The translations under genes and the position numbers were made by a program. A model generated the notes under the pieces. That model did not search any database, was not told the DNA's origin, and worked only from the letters and a program-made list of their open reading frames with translations. 64,000 nt of DNA. It comes from Cytophagales bacterium. Lineage in GTDB: Bacteria > Bacteroidota > Bacteroidia > Cytophagales > Spirosomataceae. Position 1 is the first letter of the stretch, and each line of letters opens with the position of its first letter. Location of the stretch: assembly GCA_024742395.1 (NCBI GenBank), contig JANSYO010000020.1, positions 1 through 64,000 of the forward strand, in the 5' to 3' direction. Below, piece after piece: positions 7,784-17,128 of the stretch.

Positions 7784-8866
7784 TTACCTGTTCAGATCAA
7801 AATACTTCACATCTGCCTTTACTTTTTCCAATATTCGTTTGGTTCTTTCAGGGCGGGCATCTGTTATAAAAATCTGACCAAAAGTATCGTCATCAATTTT
7901 TTGAATCAGTTTTGTAATCCTTTGGTCGTCTAGTTTATCAAAAATATCATCAAGCAGCAGGATAGGCTTTTGGCCACTTTTCTTCTCTAAAAGATCAAAT
8001 TGAGCCAATTTTACCGCTAGTACAAAAGATTTTTTTTGTCCTTGAGATCCAAATTTCTTTAAAGGATGGCCGTCTAACTCAAAAATAAAATCATCTTTAT
8101 GTACACCCGTAGTGGTTCTTTGTGCAGCCAGGTCTTTTCTTTGATTGGCTTTCAAGACTTTTGAGAAGTCCTCTTTTACCTCTGTGGCATAACTTATATT
8201 GGCCTCTTCCTTTGCCCCGCTAATTTCCTTGTAATGTTTCTTTACTAAAGGCTCAAAAAGCCCCATAAACTCATCCCTTTTATTTGAGATTTGCTTGGCA
8301 AAATTGGCCAAAGGCTCTGAATAGCTATCCAGCATTTGCTGGTCAAAGTAGTTTCTTTCAGCAAATTGCTTCAATAGGCTGTTCCGCTGATCCAAGACTC
8401 TGTTATATTGCTGATAAGCAGAGAGATATTCCTGATCAAACTGAGCCATGATACTATCAAATAGTTTTCTACGGGTATCGCTGGCATCACGAATCATGTC
8501 TGTATCGTCCGGAGCTATTAGTACCAACGGAAACTTCCCGATGTGCTGTGAAATTCGGTCATAAGCCTTTTTGTTAGTAAGAACCGTCTTTTTTTGACCT
8601 ATGCCTATGCTAATGGTGATGTTCTCCGGAGTGTCCTCTTTTAAAAAATTACCATCAATTACCATTAACTGCTGCTCATGTGAAACACTAAGCATATCCT
8701 TCTTTTGGATAGAGCTCTTGGTCAAGGCCAGATAATAAACAGCATCAAGTAGGTTGGTTTTGCCGCTTCCGTTCTCCCCTACTACACAATTTACCCGCTC
8801 AGAAAACTCATACTGAGCATCCTCATGGTTCCTGAAATTGAATAGCCTTACAGACTTTATGTGCAT
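7784..8866 (-). CDS. recF: DNA replication and repair protein RecF
   Basis: RecF is an SMC-like ATPase that helps load RecA at gaps in replicating DNA. Walker A is GENGSGKTN near residue 30, the ABC signature region is FGSQGQKKS, and Walker B is ILLLDDIFDKLD. The start was set at the ATG giving MHIKSVRLFNFRNH, the usual RecF N-terminus; an ATG 24 bp upstream would add eight atypical residues. The gene is away from dnaA/dnaN, as is common in this phylum. Confidence 0.93.
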   Translation of the reverse strand: MHIKSVRLFNFRNHEDAQYEFSERVNCVVGENGSGKTNLLDAVYYLALTKSSIQKKDMLSVSHEQQLMVIDGNFLKEDTPENITISIGIGQKKTVLTNKKAYDRISQHIGKFPLVLIAPDDTDMIRDASDTRRKLFDSIMAQFDQEYLSAYQQYNRVLDQRNSLLKQFAERNYFDQQMLDSYSEPLANFAKQISNKRDEFMGLFEPLVKKHYKEISGAKEEANISYATEVKEDFSKVLKANQRKDLAAQRTTTGVHKDDFIFELDGHPLKKFGSQGQKKSFVLAVKLAQFDLLEKKSGQKPILLLDDIFDKLDDQRITKLIQKIDDDTFGQIFITDARPERTKRILEKVKADVKYFDLNR

Positions 8867-8990
8867 ATCGTGGCAAAATTGAGCATTCATTGCTCAAAAG
8901 CAAAGCCCTTCAACTGATTATCATATAGCACTATAAATATCTTCAATAGGAGAATTGGTCGATATTTTTCTTCAATAAACCTTTAAGCAC

Positions 8991-8998
8991 TATCTTTG
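8991..8998 (+). promoter_or_regulatory. Predicted -7 element for pdhA
   Basis: TATCTTTG is a full match to TAnnTTTG and lies 68 bp before the pdhA ATG. No clear TTG sits at the standard distance, so only the -7 element is claimed. Confidence 0.5.
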
Positions 8999-9066
8999 CA
9001 CTCCCTATCAGAGACCTTTGATAACTAAAGCCCTGATTTCAACCGTTTTAAATTTTACAATCATTT

Positions 9067-10086
9067 ATGGCAGCTTCAAAGAAAAAGGCGGCAGCTAAGA
9101 CAAAATATAGTAAAGAGCAGTATCTAACCTGGTACGAATCCATGATGCTTCAGCGTAAGTTTGAAGAAAAAGCGGGTCAATTATATGGTCAGCAAAAAAT
9201 CAGAGGTTTCTGCCACTTGAATATCGGACAGGAAGCCTGTTCTTCAGGTTCAGTATCTGCTCTTGAGAAAGATGACAAATACCTAACCTCATACCGAGAT
9301 CATGGTCAGCCATTAGCTTTAGGAACAGACCCGGGTGCCGTGATGGCCGAGCTAATGGGTAAAGCCACCGGAACCACCAAAGGCAAGGGAGGCTCTATGC
9401 ACATCTTTGATAAGAATGTTAATTTCATTGGAGGACATGGTATTGTAGGAGCTCAGATTCCTTTGGGTGCGGGTATTGCTTTCGCAGAAAAATACAAGGG
9501 TACCACAAACGTGTGTATTTGTTACATGGGTGATGGTGCTGTGCGTCAAGGAGCTTTCCACGAAGCCTTTAACCTGGCCATGACCTGGAAATTGCCGGTT
9601 ATTTTTGTAGTAGAAAACAATGGCTATGCCATGGGTACCTCTGTAGAAAGAACTTCCAATGTAAAAGAGCTTTATCAGCTGGGCGAAGCATATGACATGC
9701 CTTCAGAGCCGGTAGATGCAATGGATGTAGAAGCCGTTCACGAAGCCGTAAGCCGTGCTGCAGAAAGAGCAAGAAAAGGGGATGGTCCTACATATCTTGA
9801 ATTTAAGACTTATCGTTTCAGAGGGCACTCCATGTCTGATCCTCAAAAATACCGTACTAAAGACGAGGTAGCCGAGTGGAAACTTAGAGACCCGATTGAA
9901 ATAGTAAGACACAGAATTGAGAAAGGAAACCTAGCTACTGAGGAAGAGTTAGCGGCCATTGACGCTAAAGTTAAAGGTCAGGTGGCTGATGCCGTGAAGT
10001 TTGCAGAGGAGTCACCATATCCTGATCCTTCAGAAGCATTTAAAGATATATATGTACAAGAAGACTATCCATTTGTAATGGAATAA
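9067..10086 (+). CDS. pdhA: Pyruvate dehydrogenase E1 component alpha subunit
   Basis: The 339-residue thiamine-diphosphate enzyme subunit carries the GDG...N cofactor motif (MGDGAVRQGAFHEA to VENNGYAMGT). It also has the YRFRGHSMSDPQKYR loop typical of E1-alpha. With E1-beta it decarboxylates pyruvate and acetylates the E2 lipoyl group. The first 15 residues are rich in Ala and Lys. It is monocistronic here: a terminator follows and neither E1-beta nor E2 is nearby. Confidence 0.93.
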   Translation: MAASKKKAAAKTKYSKEQYLTWYESMMLQRKFEEKAGQLYGQQKIRGFCHLNIGQEACSSGSVSALEKDDKYLTSYRDHGQPLALGTDPGAVMAELMGKATGTTKGKGGSMHIFDKNVNFIGGHGIVGAQIPLGAGIAFAEKYKGTTNVCICYMGDGAVRQGAFHEAFNLAMTWKLPVIFVVENNGYAMGTSVERTSNVKELYQLGEAYDMPSEPVDAMDVEAVHEAVSRAAERARKGDGPTYLEFKTYRFRGHSMSDPQKYRTKDEVAEWKLRDPIEIVRHRIEKGNLATEEELAAIDAKVKGQVADAVKFAEESPYPDPSEAFKDIYVQEDYPFVME

Positions 10087-10113
10087 GGTTTATTGATTAT
10101 ACGTAAGATAAAG

Positions 10114-10138
10114 AAGAGGCTTAATCGCCTCTTTTTTA
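10114..10138 (+). terminator. Rho-independent terminator after pdhA
   Basis: A 7-bp stem (AAGAGGC/GCCTCTT) with a 6-nt loop is followed at once by a T run. It starts 27 bp after the pdhA stop. Confidence 0.8.
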
Positions 10139-10189
10139 TTGGTTTTCAATAAGATCGGAGGTTTTACCACAGTAATTTTATAGAGGTTA

Positions 10190-10222
10190 TTGAATTAATT
10201 AAAAATCAATTACCTAAATTTG
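10190..10222 (+). promoter_or_regulatory. Predicted promoter of the TPR membrane protein
   Basis: TTG at 10190-10192 and TAAATTTG at 10215-10222 are separated by 22 bp, which fits the Bacteroidota housekeeping sigma pattern. The ATG follows 29 bp later. Confidence 0.55.
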
Positions 10223-10251
10223 CACCTCAAAAATTTAAGCGTAGGCAACAG

Positions 10252-10947
10252 ATGGCAAAAAACGAAAAATCTGGCATTGAAATCATTGAAAGTGCTGAAG
10301 CACTTCAAAAAGAACTAGGGAAAGCGGAGAGTTTTTTCGAAAAAAACAAGAATATAGTTTTCATCGTAGGAGGAGTAATCCTTGCTGTAGTAGCAGCGGT
10401 GTTTGGATATAAGTATTTTGTTGGTCAGCAAAACAAAGAGGCTCAGGCCGCAATGTATGACTCTGTTTACTATTTTGAATCTGATTCATTAGATCTTGCA
10501 CTTCAAGGAACTGGTGGAAACGCCGGTCTTATTGAGGTAGCTGATAACTACGGTAGCTCTCCTGCAGGTAACCTGGCCAAATTCTACGTAGGCGTAGCTT
10601 ATATGAAACAAGGGAAGTTTGATGATGCTATTTCCTATTTAAAGGATTTCAGCTCTGGTGATCTTGTAATTCAAGGTAAGGCATATGCTCTTATAGGAGA
10701 TGCTTATTTAGAAAAAGGCGAGGCAAGCGAGGCTATTTCCTATTATCAGAAAGCAGCTGATTATAAGTCAAATAAAGAAATGACTCCATCTTACCTTATG
10801 AAATTAGGTACGGCGTATGAAGTAGCCGGAGATAAAGAAGGAGCTATAAAGGCTTACTCTAAAATTGTGGATATGTATCCTAACTCCACAGATTACTTAG
10901 CTGCTGTTAAGTATAAATCGATGCTGGAAGCACAAGCTGGCAATTAA
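10252..10947 (+). CDS. Membrane-anchored TPR protein (YfgM-like)
   Basis: The 231-residue protein has a charged cytoplasmic N-terminus (about 1-33), one transmembrane helix (IVFIVGGVILAVVAAVFGY, about 35-53) and a periplasmic region of at least three TPR units (about 105-225). This is the layout of YfgM/Tol-Pal-type tetratricopeptide proteins, which act in envelope protein quality control. It has its own promoter and a strong terminator. The precise partner is unknown. Confidence 0.75.
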   Translation: MAKNEKSGIEIIESAEALQKELGKAESFFEKNKNIVFIVGGVILAVVAAVFGYKYFVGQQNKEAQAAMYDSVYYFESDSLDLALQGTGGNAGLIEVADNYGSSPAGNLAKFYVGVAYMKQGKFDDAISYLKDFSSGDLVIQGKAYALIGDAYLEKGEASEAISYYQKAADYKSNKEMTPSYLMKLGTAYEVAGDKEGAIKAYSKIVDMYPNSTDYLAAVKYKSMLEAQAGN

Positions 10948-10965
10948 CCCGAAGAAATTTATTCA

Positions 10966-10999
10966 AAAGGGATAAGCCGGCAGGTTTATCCCTTTTTTT
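10966..10999 (+). terminator. Rho-independent terminator after the TPR gene
   Basis: AAAGGGATAA pairs with TTATCCCTTT around a GC-rich loop, and a T tract follows. It ends 14 bp before the ribH ATG, so ribH expression needs read-through or a start close to the hairpin. Confidence 0.85.
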
Positions 11000-11012
11000 A
11001 TATCAAAAAACT

Positions 11013-11492
11013 ATGAGTACAGCACATAAAAACCTTTCTGTTTACAACACTGCTGGCATTCCGGATGTTAGCGATAAACGTTTTGCTATTGTTACCGCAG
11101 AATGGAATGAAGAAATTACTTTTGCCCTAAGAGATGGTGCTATTGCCACCCTTCTAAAAAATGGTGTGAAAGAAGAAAACATAACGCTGGCTACGGTGCC
11201 TGGTAGTTATGAGCTTAGCTATGGTTCACAGGTTTTTGCTTCCAAAGAGAACATTGACGCTGTAATTGCAATTGGCTGCGTAATACAAGGAGAAACAAAA
11301 CATAATGACTACATCAATAATGCCGTGGCTCAGGGTCTTACAGACGTGAGTTTAAAATATAATAAACCCGTTATTTTTGGTGTGCTTACACCTAACACTT
11401 ATGAACAAGCTCAAGACCGAGCTGGTGGAAAGTATGGAAATAAGGGCGATGAAGCCGCAATAACCGCAGTGAAAATGTTGGGTTTAAAATAA
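11013..11492 (+). CDS. ribH: 6,7-dimethyl-8-ribityllumazine synthase
   Basis: RibH condenses 5-amino-6-ribitylaminouracil with 3,4-dihydroxy-2-butanone 4-phosphate, the step before riboflavin. The 159 residues have the diagnostic blocks PGSYELSYGSQ, IAIGCVIQGETKHNDY (containing the conserved GETKH), FGVLTPNTYEQAQDRAGG and GNKGDEAA. It directly follows a terminator hairpin and is followed 56 bp later by lysC. Confidence 0.96.
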   Translation: MSTAHKNLSVYNTAGIPDVSDKRFAIVTAEWNEEITFALRDGAIATLLKNGVKEENITLATVPGSYELSYGSQVFASKENIDAVIAIGCVIQGETKHNDYINNAVAQGLTDVSLKYNKPVIFGVLTPNTYEQAQDRAGGKYGNKGDEAAITAVKMLGLK

Positions 11493-11547
11493 GGCCTGTA
11501 TTTAGAATAAAAAGATAAGTAACAGTTTACAAAAAGGAGAAATATAC

Positions 11548-12882
11548 ATGCAAGTTTGGAAATTTGGCGGGACTTCAGTGGGGAAGCCCGAGCGTATGAA
11601 ATCTATCAGAGATCTCGTCACTGCAAATAGCGGTAGAAAGATCGTGGTGTTGTCTGCCCTATCTGGCACAACCAATGCACTTTTGGCAATGGGTGAGTCT
11701 TTAATGGCAAATAAGAAAGAAGAGGCCAAAAAGCTAATAGATGACCTTTATGCTCACTACTCTGATTTTATACAGGAGCTTTTCAATACAGAAGAAGGCC
11801 TGGCAAATGGTAAGGCTATCATTGATAAGGAGTTCAGCTTTATTCGTTCTTTAGCTAACCTCAAGATTTATACTCTGAAACACGATAAGCAGATGGTGGC
11901 TCAGGGCGAAATCATGAGTACCCAGCTTTTTACGGCGTATATGAAAGAACAAGGAGAAAGTGTTGTGCTTCTACCGGCTCTTGAGTTTATGAGTATTGAT
12001 GCCGACAACGAACCAGAGCTTATCAAAATTGAAGAGAAGTTAGAGGGGCTTTTGGCTGGCCAGACAGATAAGCAAATTCTAGTTACACAGGGGTTCATTT
12101 GCAGAAACCCCAGAGGTGAGGTAGATAATCTAAAAAGAGGAGGATCAGATTATACCGCTTCTTTGATTGGCGGAGCCATTACTGCCGAAGAAATACAGAT
12201 CTGGACAGATATTGACGGAATGCATAATAATGACCCACGAATTGTTAAAAGAACTTTCCCTGTTCGTGAGTTGCTTTTTGAGGAGGCGGCAGAGCTTGCT
12301 TATTTTGGAGCAAAAATATTGCATCCCAGCACTATTACTCCGGCTAAAATGAGAGGCGTTCCTGTACGTTTAAAAAACACAATGGCTCCGGATGCTCCGG
12401 GAACGGTAATCAAATCTGAAATTACGGGTGGTGCAGAAATTAAGGCCATTGCCGCAAAAGATAATATTACCGCCATTTATGTACACTCTACCAGAATGCT
12501 GAATGCCTATGGTTTCTTAAGAAAGGTGTTTGATGTTTTTGAAAAATACAAAACGCCGGTAGATATGATTACTACCTCTGAGGTGTCTGTAGCCGTTACT
12601 ATTGATAACTCAGAGAATCTGGACAAAATAACGGATGAATTAAGAACTTTTGCGGACCTTGAGGAGCATGATCGTAATCAAAGCATTATTTGCATAGTGG
12701 GTAATTTCCTGGCAGATAAATCGGGGATTGCCATCAAGATTTTGGAGGCCGTTAAACACATTCCAATCAGAATGATTTCTTACGGAGCCTCTGAGCATAA
12801 CATCTCTCTTTTAGTGGATTCTGCTCACAAAAACGACGCTCTTGAAGCACTTAACGAAGGATTGTTCCAATTTGACAAATAA
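11548..12882 (+). CDS. lysC: Aspartate kinase
   Basis: This is the first step of the aspartate pathway to Lys, Met and Thr. The 444-residue monofunctional enzyme opens with KFGGTSVGKPERM, has the aspartate/ATP site RGGSDYTASL near 200 and EEAAELAYFGAKILHP near 248-263, and ends with ACT-type regulatory sequence (about 300-444). A rare clear Shine-Dalgarno sequence, AAAGGAGA, lies 7-8 bp before the ATG. The partner enzyme asd is encoded at 18.5 kb in a separate unit. Confidence 0.95.
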   Translation: MQVWKFGGTSVGKPERMKSIRDLVTANSGRKIVVLSALSGTTNALLAMGESLMANKKEEAKKLIDDLYAHYSDFIQELFNTEEGLANGKAIIDKEFSFIRSLANLKIYTLKHDKQMVAQGEIMSTQLFTAYMKEQGESVVLLPALEFMSIDADNEPELIKIEEKLEGLLAGQTDKQILVTQGFICRNPRGEVDNLKRGGSDYTASLIGGAITAEEIQIWTDIDGMHNNDPRIVKRTFPVRELLFEEAAELAYFGAKILHPSTITPAKMRGVPVRLKNTMAPDAPGTVIKSEITGGAEIKAIAAKDNITAIYVHSTRMLNAYGFLRKVFDVFEKYKTPVDMITTSEVSVAVTIDNSENLDKITDELRTFADLEEHDRNQSIICIVGNFLADKSGIAIKILEAVKHIPIRMISYGASEHNISLLVDSAHKNDALEALNEGLFQFDK

Positions 12883-12888
12883 TACAAA

Positions 12889-13326
12889 ATGAAATCACTT
12901 GCTGCCGTATTCATTAAAGATCTGAACAAATTAAAGGAAGAGGTTATAAGCTATGATTCGGAAGACTTGCTCTTTAAAAAAGCCGAAGGCATAACTAACT
13001 CTGGCGGAAATTTAGCTATGCATCTTACCGGAAACTTACGACATTTTATAGGTTCAGTTTTAGGTCAAAGTGGCTATGTGAGAAACCGTGACGAAGAATT
13101 CAACGGAATGTTTTCACGTGAAAAAATTGTGGCCGACATTGAGGAAACAAAAGAAGTAGTTCTGAAAACACTTTCATCTTTAACCGAGACGGACGCAGAA
13201 AAAATTTATCCATTAAATGTATTTGGGTCTGAAATGACCACTCAATACTTCATCTATCATTTGCTTGGTCATTTGAACTATCACTTAGGACAGGTCAATT
13301 ACCACAGAAGACTATTAAATAATTAA
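12889..13326 (+). CDS. DinB-like (DUF1572-type) protein
   Basis: The 145-residue protein has the pattern of DinB/YfiT four-helix proteins. One His lies in NLAMHLTGNLRHFIG (about 43-57) and further His residues in YHLLGHLNYHLGQVNYHRR (about 123-141), which could bind a divalent metal. The family includes thiol-dependent transferases; the substrate is unknown. It is 6 bp from lysC and 3 bp from serS, so it is part of one transcript. Confidence 0.75.
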   Translation: MKSLAAVFIKDLNKLKEEVISYDSEDLLFKKAEGITNSGGNLAMHLTGNLRHFIGSVLGQSGYVRNRDEEFNGMFSREKIVADIEETKEVVLKTLSSLTETDAEKIYPLNVFGSEMTTQYFIYHLLGHLNYHLGQVNYHRRLLNN

Positions 13327-13329
13327 AAA

Positions 13330-14598
13330 ATGTTACAGTTAGCCTTTGTTAGAGAAAACAGAGAACAAACGATTGCCGGGCTTTTAAAAAAGAACTTTGC
13401 CGATGCTGAAAGCAGTGTAGACAAGGCTTTGGCTTTAGATCAGAAAAGAAGAGAAACACAAAACGAATTGGATAGTACCCTTGCTCAGTCTAACAGCATC
13501 GCAAAACAGATAGGCATCCTAATGAAGGAGGGTAAAAAAGAAGAAGCCGAAGCCGCAAAAGCTCAAACTGGCCAATTGAAAGCAAAGTCAAAAGAACTGG
13601 ATGAAGAGCTAAAAGGAATAGTGGCAGAACTACAAAGTGTGATGTACACGTTGCCTAATTTACCTCATGAATCGGTACCGGCAGGAAAATCTGAAAATGA
13701 TAATGAAGTTGTGGCTGAGTTTGGCACAAAACCAAGCTTACATGAAGGAGCAAAGCCTCATTGGGAACTAATCACTGATTACGACATTATAGATTTTGAA
13801 CTTGGAAATAAAGTCACAGGAGCAGGCTTTCCTTTTTATAAAGGGAAGGGAGCTAAAATTCAGCGTGCTCTTATCAATTTCTTCTTAAACGAAGCCAGTG
13901 ATGCCGGGTATTTCGAAATTCAGCCTCCAATTCTTATCAATGAGGCTTCTGGCTATGGTACAGGTCAACTGCCAGACAAAGAGGGTCAAATGTATGAGGC
14001 AACTGCCGATAAACTCTATTTGATACCAACCGCCGAAGTGCCCCTGACAAACATCTATCGCGATGAAATTATTAGTGATGCAGACCTTCCTATCAAAAAC
14101 GTAGGATATACACCGTGTTTCCGACGTGAAGCGGGAAGCTGGGGTGCTCATGTAAGAGGCCTAAACAGACTGCATCAGTTTGATAAGGTGGAGATTCTAC
14201 AAGTTAGAAAGCCAGAAGAATCTTATGCTGCCCTAGATGAAATGGTAGAGCATGTGAAAGGATTGCTTGAAAAACTCGAATTGCCTTACAGAATATTGCG
14301 TCTTTGTGGGGGCGACCTAGGTTTCACTTCTGCCCTTACTTATGATTTTGAAGTGTACTCTGCCGCTCAGGAAAGGTGGCTGGAGGTAAGCTCTGTCTCT
14401 AATTTTGAAGACTATCAGGCCAATAGGCTTATGCTGCGTCATAAAGTAGATGGTAAAACTCAATTACTCCATACATTGAATGGCTCTGCTTTGGCTTTGC
14501 CAAGAATCCTGGCAGCTATTTTAGAGAATAATCAAACTCCTGATGGAATTCAGATACCGAAAGTGCTACAGTCATATTGCGGATTTGACAAAATCTAA
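13330..14598 (+). CDS. serS: Serine-tRNA ligase
   Basis: The 422-residue class II synthetase has the N-terminal coiled-coil arm (about 30-100, rich in Lys, Glu and Ala) that grips tRNA-Ser. Motif 2 is FRREAGSWGAHVRGLNRLHQF and motif 3 is LNGSALALPRILAAILEN near the C-terminus. The T-A-E motif is seen as IPTAEVPLTN. It lies in the lysC to 5-formyl-THF cyclo-ligase transcript with gaps of 3 and 5 bp. Confidence 0.97.
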   Translation: MLQLAFVRENREQTIAGLLKKNFADAESSVDKALALDQKRRETQNELDSTLAQSNSIAKQIGILMKEGKKEEAEAAKAQTGQLKAKSKELDEELKGIVAELQSVMYTLPNLPHESVPAGKSENDNEVVAEFGTKPSLHEGAKPHWELITDYDIIDFELGNKVTGAGFPFYKGKGAKIQRALINFFLNEASDAGYFEIQPPILINEASGYGTGQLPDKEGQMYEATADKLYLIPTAEVPLTNIYRDEIISDADLPIKNVGYTPCFRREAGSWGAHVRGLNRLHQFDKVEILQVRKPEESYAALDEMVEHVKGLLEKLELPYRILRLCGGDLGFTSALTYDFEVYSAAQERWLEVSSVSNFEDYQANRLMLRHKVDGKTQLLHTLNGSALALPRILAAILENNQTPDGIQIPKVLQSYCGFDKI

Positions 14599-14603
14599 AC
14601 AAG

Positions 14604-15185
14604 ATGACAAAAGACGAACTGCGTCAATATTATCTAAAAAAGAGGTCTTCTTTGTCTAAAGAAGACCTCTTGTCTAAAAACAAGGCTATAAAAGACTTAT
14701 TTTTCAGTCGACTCATGGTTCACAGGTACGATAAAGTCCACGTTTATCTACCTGTTATTGATAGAAATGAGGTAGATACCCGACCTGTCATTAGCACCCT
14801 TCTGGACGACTTCCCCGCTTCTGTTTATGTACCAAAAATTCAGAAGAACGGCATTCTTACTCACCATATTTTTGATAAATACACCTTACTAAAAAATAAC
14901 AAATGGGGAGTGCCTGAGCCTGAGAATGAAGGTATTAGTTCCAAAGATTTCTTTAACACTGATGACGATATTCTGGTCATAGTGCCATTACTGGCTTATG
15001 ACAAAAAAGGCAATAGAGTAGGTTATGGTAAGGGCTATTACGACCGTTTCTTAGCACATAAAACTAAAAAAACACTAATCGTGGGTCTCTCTTACTTTGA
15101 ACCCGAAGAATTTATCCCAGACGCTGAAGAAACAGATGTGCCGCTGAATTATACATTTACGCCAGGGCGAGTCTGGGGTTTTTGA
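14604..15185 (+). CDS. 5-formyltetrahydrofolate cyclo-ligase
   Basis: The enzyme turns 5-formyl-THF into 5,10-methenyl-THF with ATP. The 193-residue protein has the basic N-terminal segment KKRSSL and the hallmark GYGKGYYDRFL near 137-147, followed by GLSYFEPEEFIP. It is the last gene of the tight lysC-dinB-serS cluster, 5 bp after serS. Confidence 0.93.
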   Translation: MTKDELRQYYLKKRSSLSKEDLLSKNKAIKDLFFSRLMVHRYDKVHVYLPVIDRNEVDTRPVISTLLDDFPASVYVPKIQKNGILTHHIFDKYTLLKNNKWGVPEPENEGISSKDFFNTDDDILVIVPLLAYDKKGNRVGYGKGYYDRFLAHKTKKTLIVGLSYFEPEEFIPDAEETDVPLNYTFTPGRVWGF

Positions 15186-15259
15186 CAGCGACTTCATTTC
15201 TGATTTACGTAGAAATATAATATACTCTACTTAGTTGGTAGAATATATATACTAAATGC

Positions 15260-15267
15260 TACATTTG
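15260..15267 (+). promoter_or_regulatory. Predicted -7 element of the DUF2490 gene
   Basis: TACATTTG matches TAnnTTTG and precedes the proposed GTG start by 21 bp. Confidence 0.5.
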
Positions 15268-15288
15268 CACAAGATTTAAACCATCGAT

Positions 15289-16020
15289 GTGCTTACACGG
15301 TTCTTAAGTGTATTTTTTGTGATTTCCTTCTCATCTGCTATGGCTCAGAATAACCTGACTCATGATAGCCAGTATTGGTTTAAGTACTATAACCAAATCA
15401 TCTTTACCAATGGATTTTCCTGGCATAATGAAGCAGATACCCGGCATTCTTTTGAGACCAATAAACAGCAGCAGTTTATTGGACATTCCAGGCTACATAA
15501 AAGCCTGAATGAGAACATAAACATTGCTGCTGGTTTTACCTATTCTTCAGTAGCAAAGACTCTCAAAGGCGAGCCCAATTCAACACGTTTAAACGAGTTT
15601 AGACCGGTTCAAGAGTTTAATTATTCGCTTCCATATAAAAGGCTAGTTATCCAGAATCGGCTAAGACTTGATGAGCGATTTCTTCAAAACATAAGCACCA
15701 CTGGGCCTTCGTATTATTTTCTTCTACGGTACAGATACCGCTTGCAATTAAATTATATTCTCAAGCCACAAACTATTTATGAGGCAAGGATAAAACTTGG
15801 AGACGAAATTATGCTTCAAACCGGCAAAGAGACCCAAGGTAAACTCTTTGATCAAAACCGTGTTTCAATCGCCTATGACCAGAATCTTGGAAAAAACTTT
15901 AGTGTTGAACTTTCCTATATATACCTCTATCATCAAAAAATCAGTCGACAAGAATTTCTTTCAAGAGATATTTTGCGAGTGAGCCTAAATCATAAAATTA
16001 ACCGAAATGAGCAAAACTGA
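15289..16020 (+). CDS. DUF2490 family outer-membrane beta-barrel protein
   Basis: The 243-residue protein begins with GTG; no in-frame ATG near it keeps the signal peptide (LTRFLSVFFVISFSSAMAQ). The rest is alternating aromatic/polar beta strands, such as SQYWFKYYNQIIFTNGFSWHNEADTRH. It has the family's conserved Arg-rich hairpin (NRLRLDERF) and ends on a strand (DILRVSLNHKINR). DUF2490 proteins are predicted small barrels of unknown function. Its 3' end overlaps the TSUP permease gene by 14 bp. Confidence 0.75.
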   Translation: MLTRFLSVFFVISFSSAMAQNNLTHDSQYWFKYYNQIIFTNGFSWHNEADTRHSFETNKQQQFIGHSRLHKSLNENINIAAGFTYSSVAKTLKGEPNSTRLNEFRPVQEFNYSLPYKRLVIQNRLRLDERFLQNISTTGPSYYFLLRYRYRLQLNYILKPQTIYEARIKLGDEIMLQTGKETQGKLFDQNRVSIAYDQNLGKNFSVELSYIYLYHQKISRQEFLSRDILRVSLNHKINRNEQN

Positions 16021-16894
16021 GGACGTGTCAACCTCCAACATAGATTATAAAGAAAGGCTTTGGTATGTCGTACCCGCTGTACTCCTTCTTGGATTAATGA
16101 TTTTTTTAGTAGTTGATAATTACGAAAAACTAACATGGTCTAATCTTCAGGAAGGACTAGATTCTAAGCTACTGATTTTTCTGGCTATAGGCATTTTTGC
16201 TCAGCTTGTAGATGGCACCATGGGAATGGGCTATGGAGCCACGTCTACCAGTTTTTTACTGGCCTTAGGAGTTCCTCCTGTAGCCAGCAGTATGGCGGTT
16301 CATGTAGCAGAGATGTTCTCTACCGGAGCCTCTGCCCTATCGCATTTTAAGTATAAAAATGTAAATAAAAAGCTGGTGCTCAATCTGCTCATACCAGGAG
16401 TTATAGGTTCCGTTTTTGGAGCTTACTTACTTGCAGATTTGATAGATGGCAAAGCCATAAAACCCTTTATTGCCGCCTACATGATTGTTTTGGCTATCAT
16501 GATAATCAGAAAAGGCTTGAAGAAAAACATTAAAAAGAAAAAAGTCAAAAGGCTTAAACCGCTTGCTCTTTTCGGTGGTTTTATGGATGCCATTGGCGGA
16601 GGTGGCTGGGGACCCATTGTCACTTCTTCTTTGATGGGTAAAGGCCGCGACCCCCGTTATACAATCGGCTCAGTAAATACCACAGAATTCGGAATAGCCT
16701 TTGCCAGTGGAATAACCTTTATCCTCTTTGATGGAATAAACCATTGGCAAATTATCATTGGATTAGTACTTGGAGGCATCATTGCTGCTCCCATTGCCGC
16801 TTCTATAGTTCACAAAATCCCCAGAAAGCCAATGACTGTCATTGTCGGAGTGCTTTTGATTATTTTGAGTTTACGAACGATTCTCTTTAGTTGA
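16007..16894 (+). CDS. TSUP (TauE/SafE) family permease
   Basis: The 295-residue membrane protein has one N-terminal helix (about 20-38) and then the TauE/SafE core. The two internal half-repeats are visible as DGTMGMGYGATSTSFLLALGVPP and DAIGGGGWGPIVTSSLMGKG. The family moves sulfite, sulfoacetate or other sulfonates and organic acids. The substrate cannot be read from the sequence. The start overlaps the DUF2490 gene, so both are co-transcribed. Confidence 0.88.
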   Translation: MSKTEDVSTSNIDYKERLWYVVPAVLLLGLMIFLVVDNYEKLTWSNLQEGLDSKLLIFLAIGIFAQLVDGTMGMGYGATSTSFLLALGVPPVASSMAVHVAEMFSTGASALSHFKYKNVNKKLVLNLLIPGVIGSVFGAYLLADLIDGKAIKPFIAAYMIVLAIMIIRKGLKKNIKKKKVKRLKPLALFGGFMDAIGGGGWGPIVTSSLMGKGRDPRYTIGSVNTTEFGIAFASGITFILFDGINHWQIIIGLVLGGIIAAPIAASIVHKIPRKPMTVIVGVLLIILSLRTILFS

Positions 16895-17128
16895 TTTCTC
16901 CCTTCAATTCATTGGCTTCGTTGTGATATTTGGAGAAAGTCGCTAAAATAATTTAAGTTTAATGAAAGAAAGCACTTTAAAAATGTCGGATGAAATTTTT
17001 TGACAAGGTCAAGGGCTTAAAGAGTTTCATAAAACCCAAACTCCGGAGTCTCATTTGATTAATTGAAAGAGAGCTTTTTTAAGCTATCTCCACCAAAATT
17101 GTAAAACAAGCTTTACTGTTTCCTAAAA

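Noticed and set aside
11531-11540. Riboswitch for lysine in front of lysC
   Set aside because: The gap is only 56 bp, too short for the known lysine riboswitch; it holds just a clear Shine-Dalgarno sequence.
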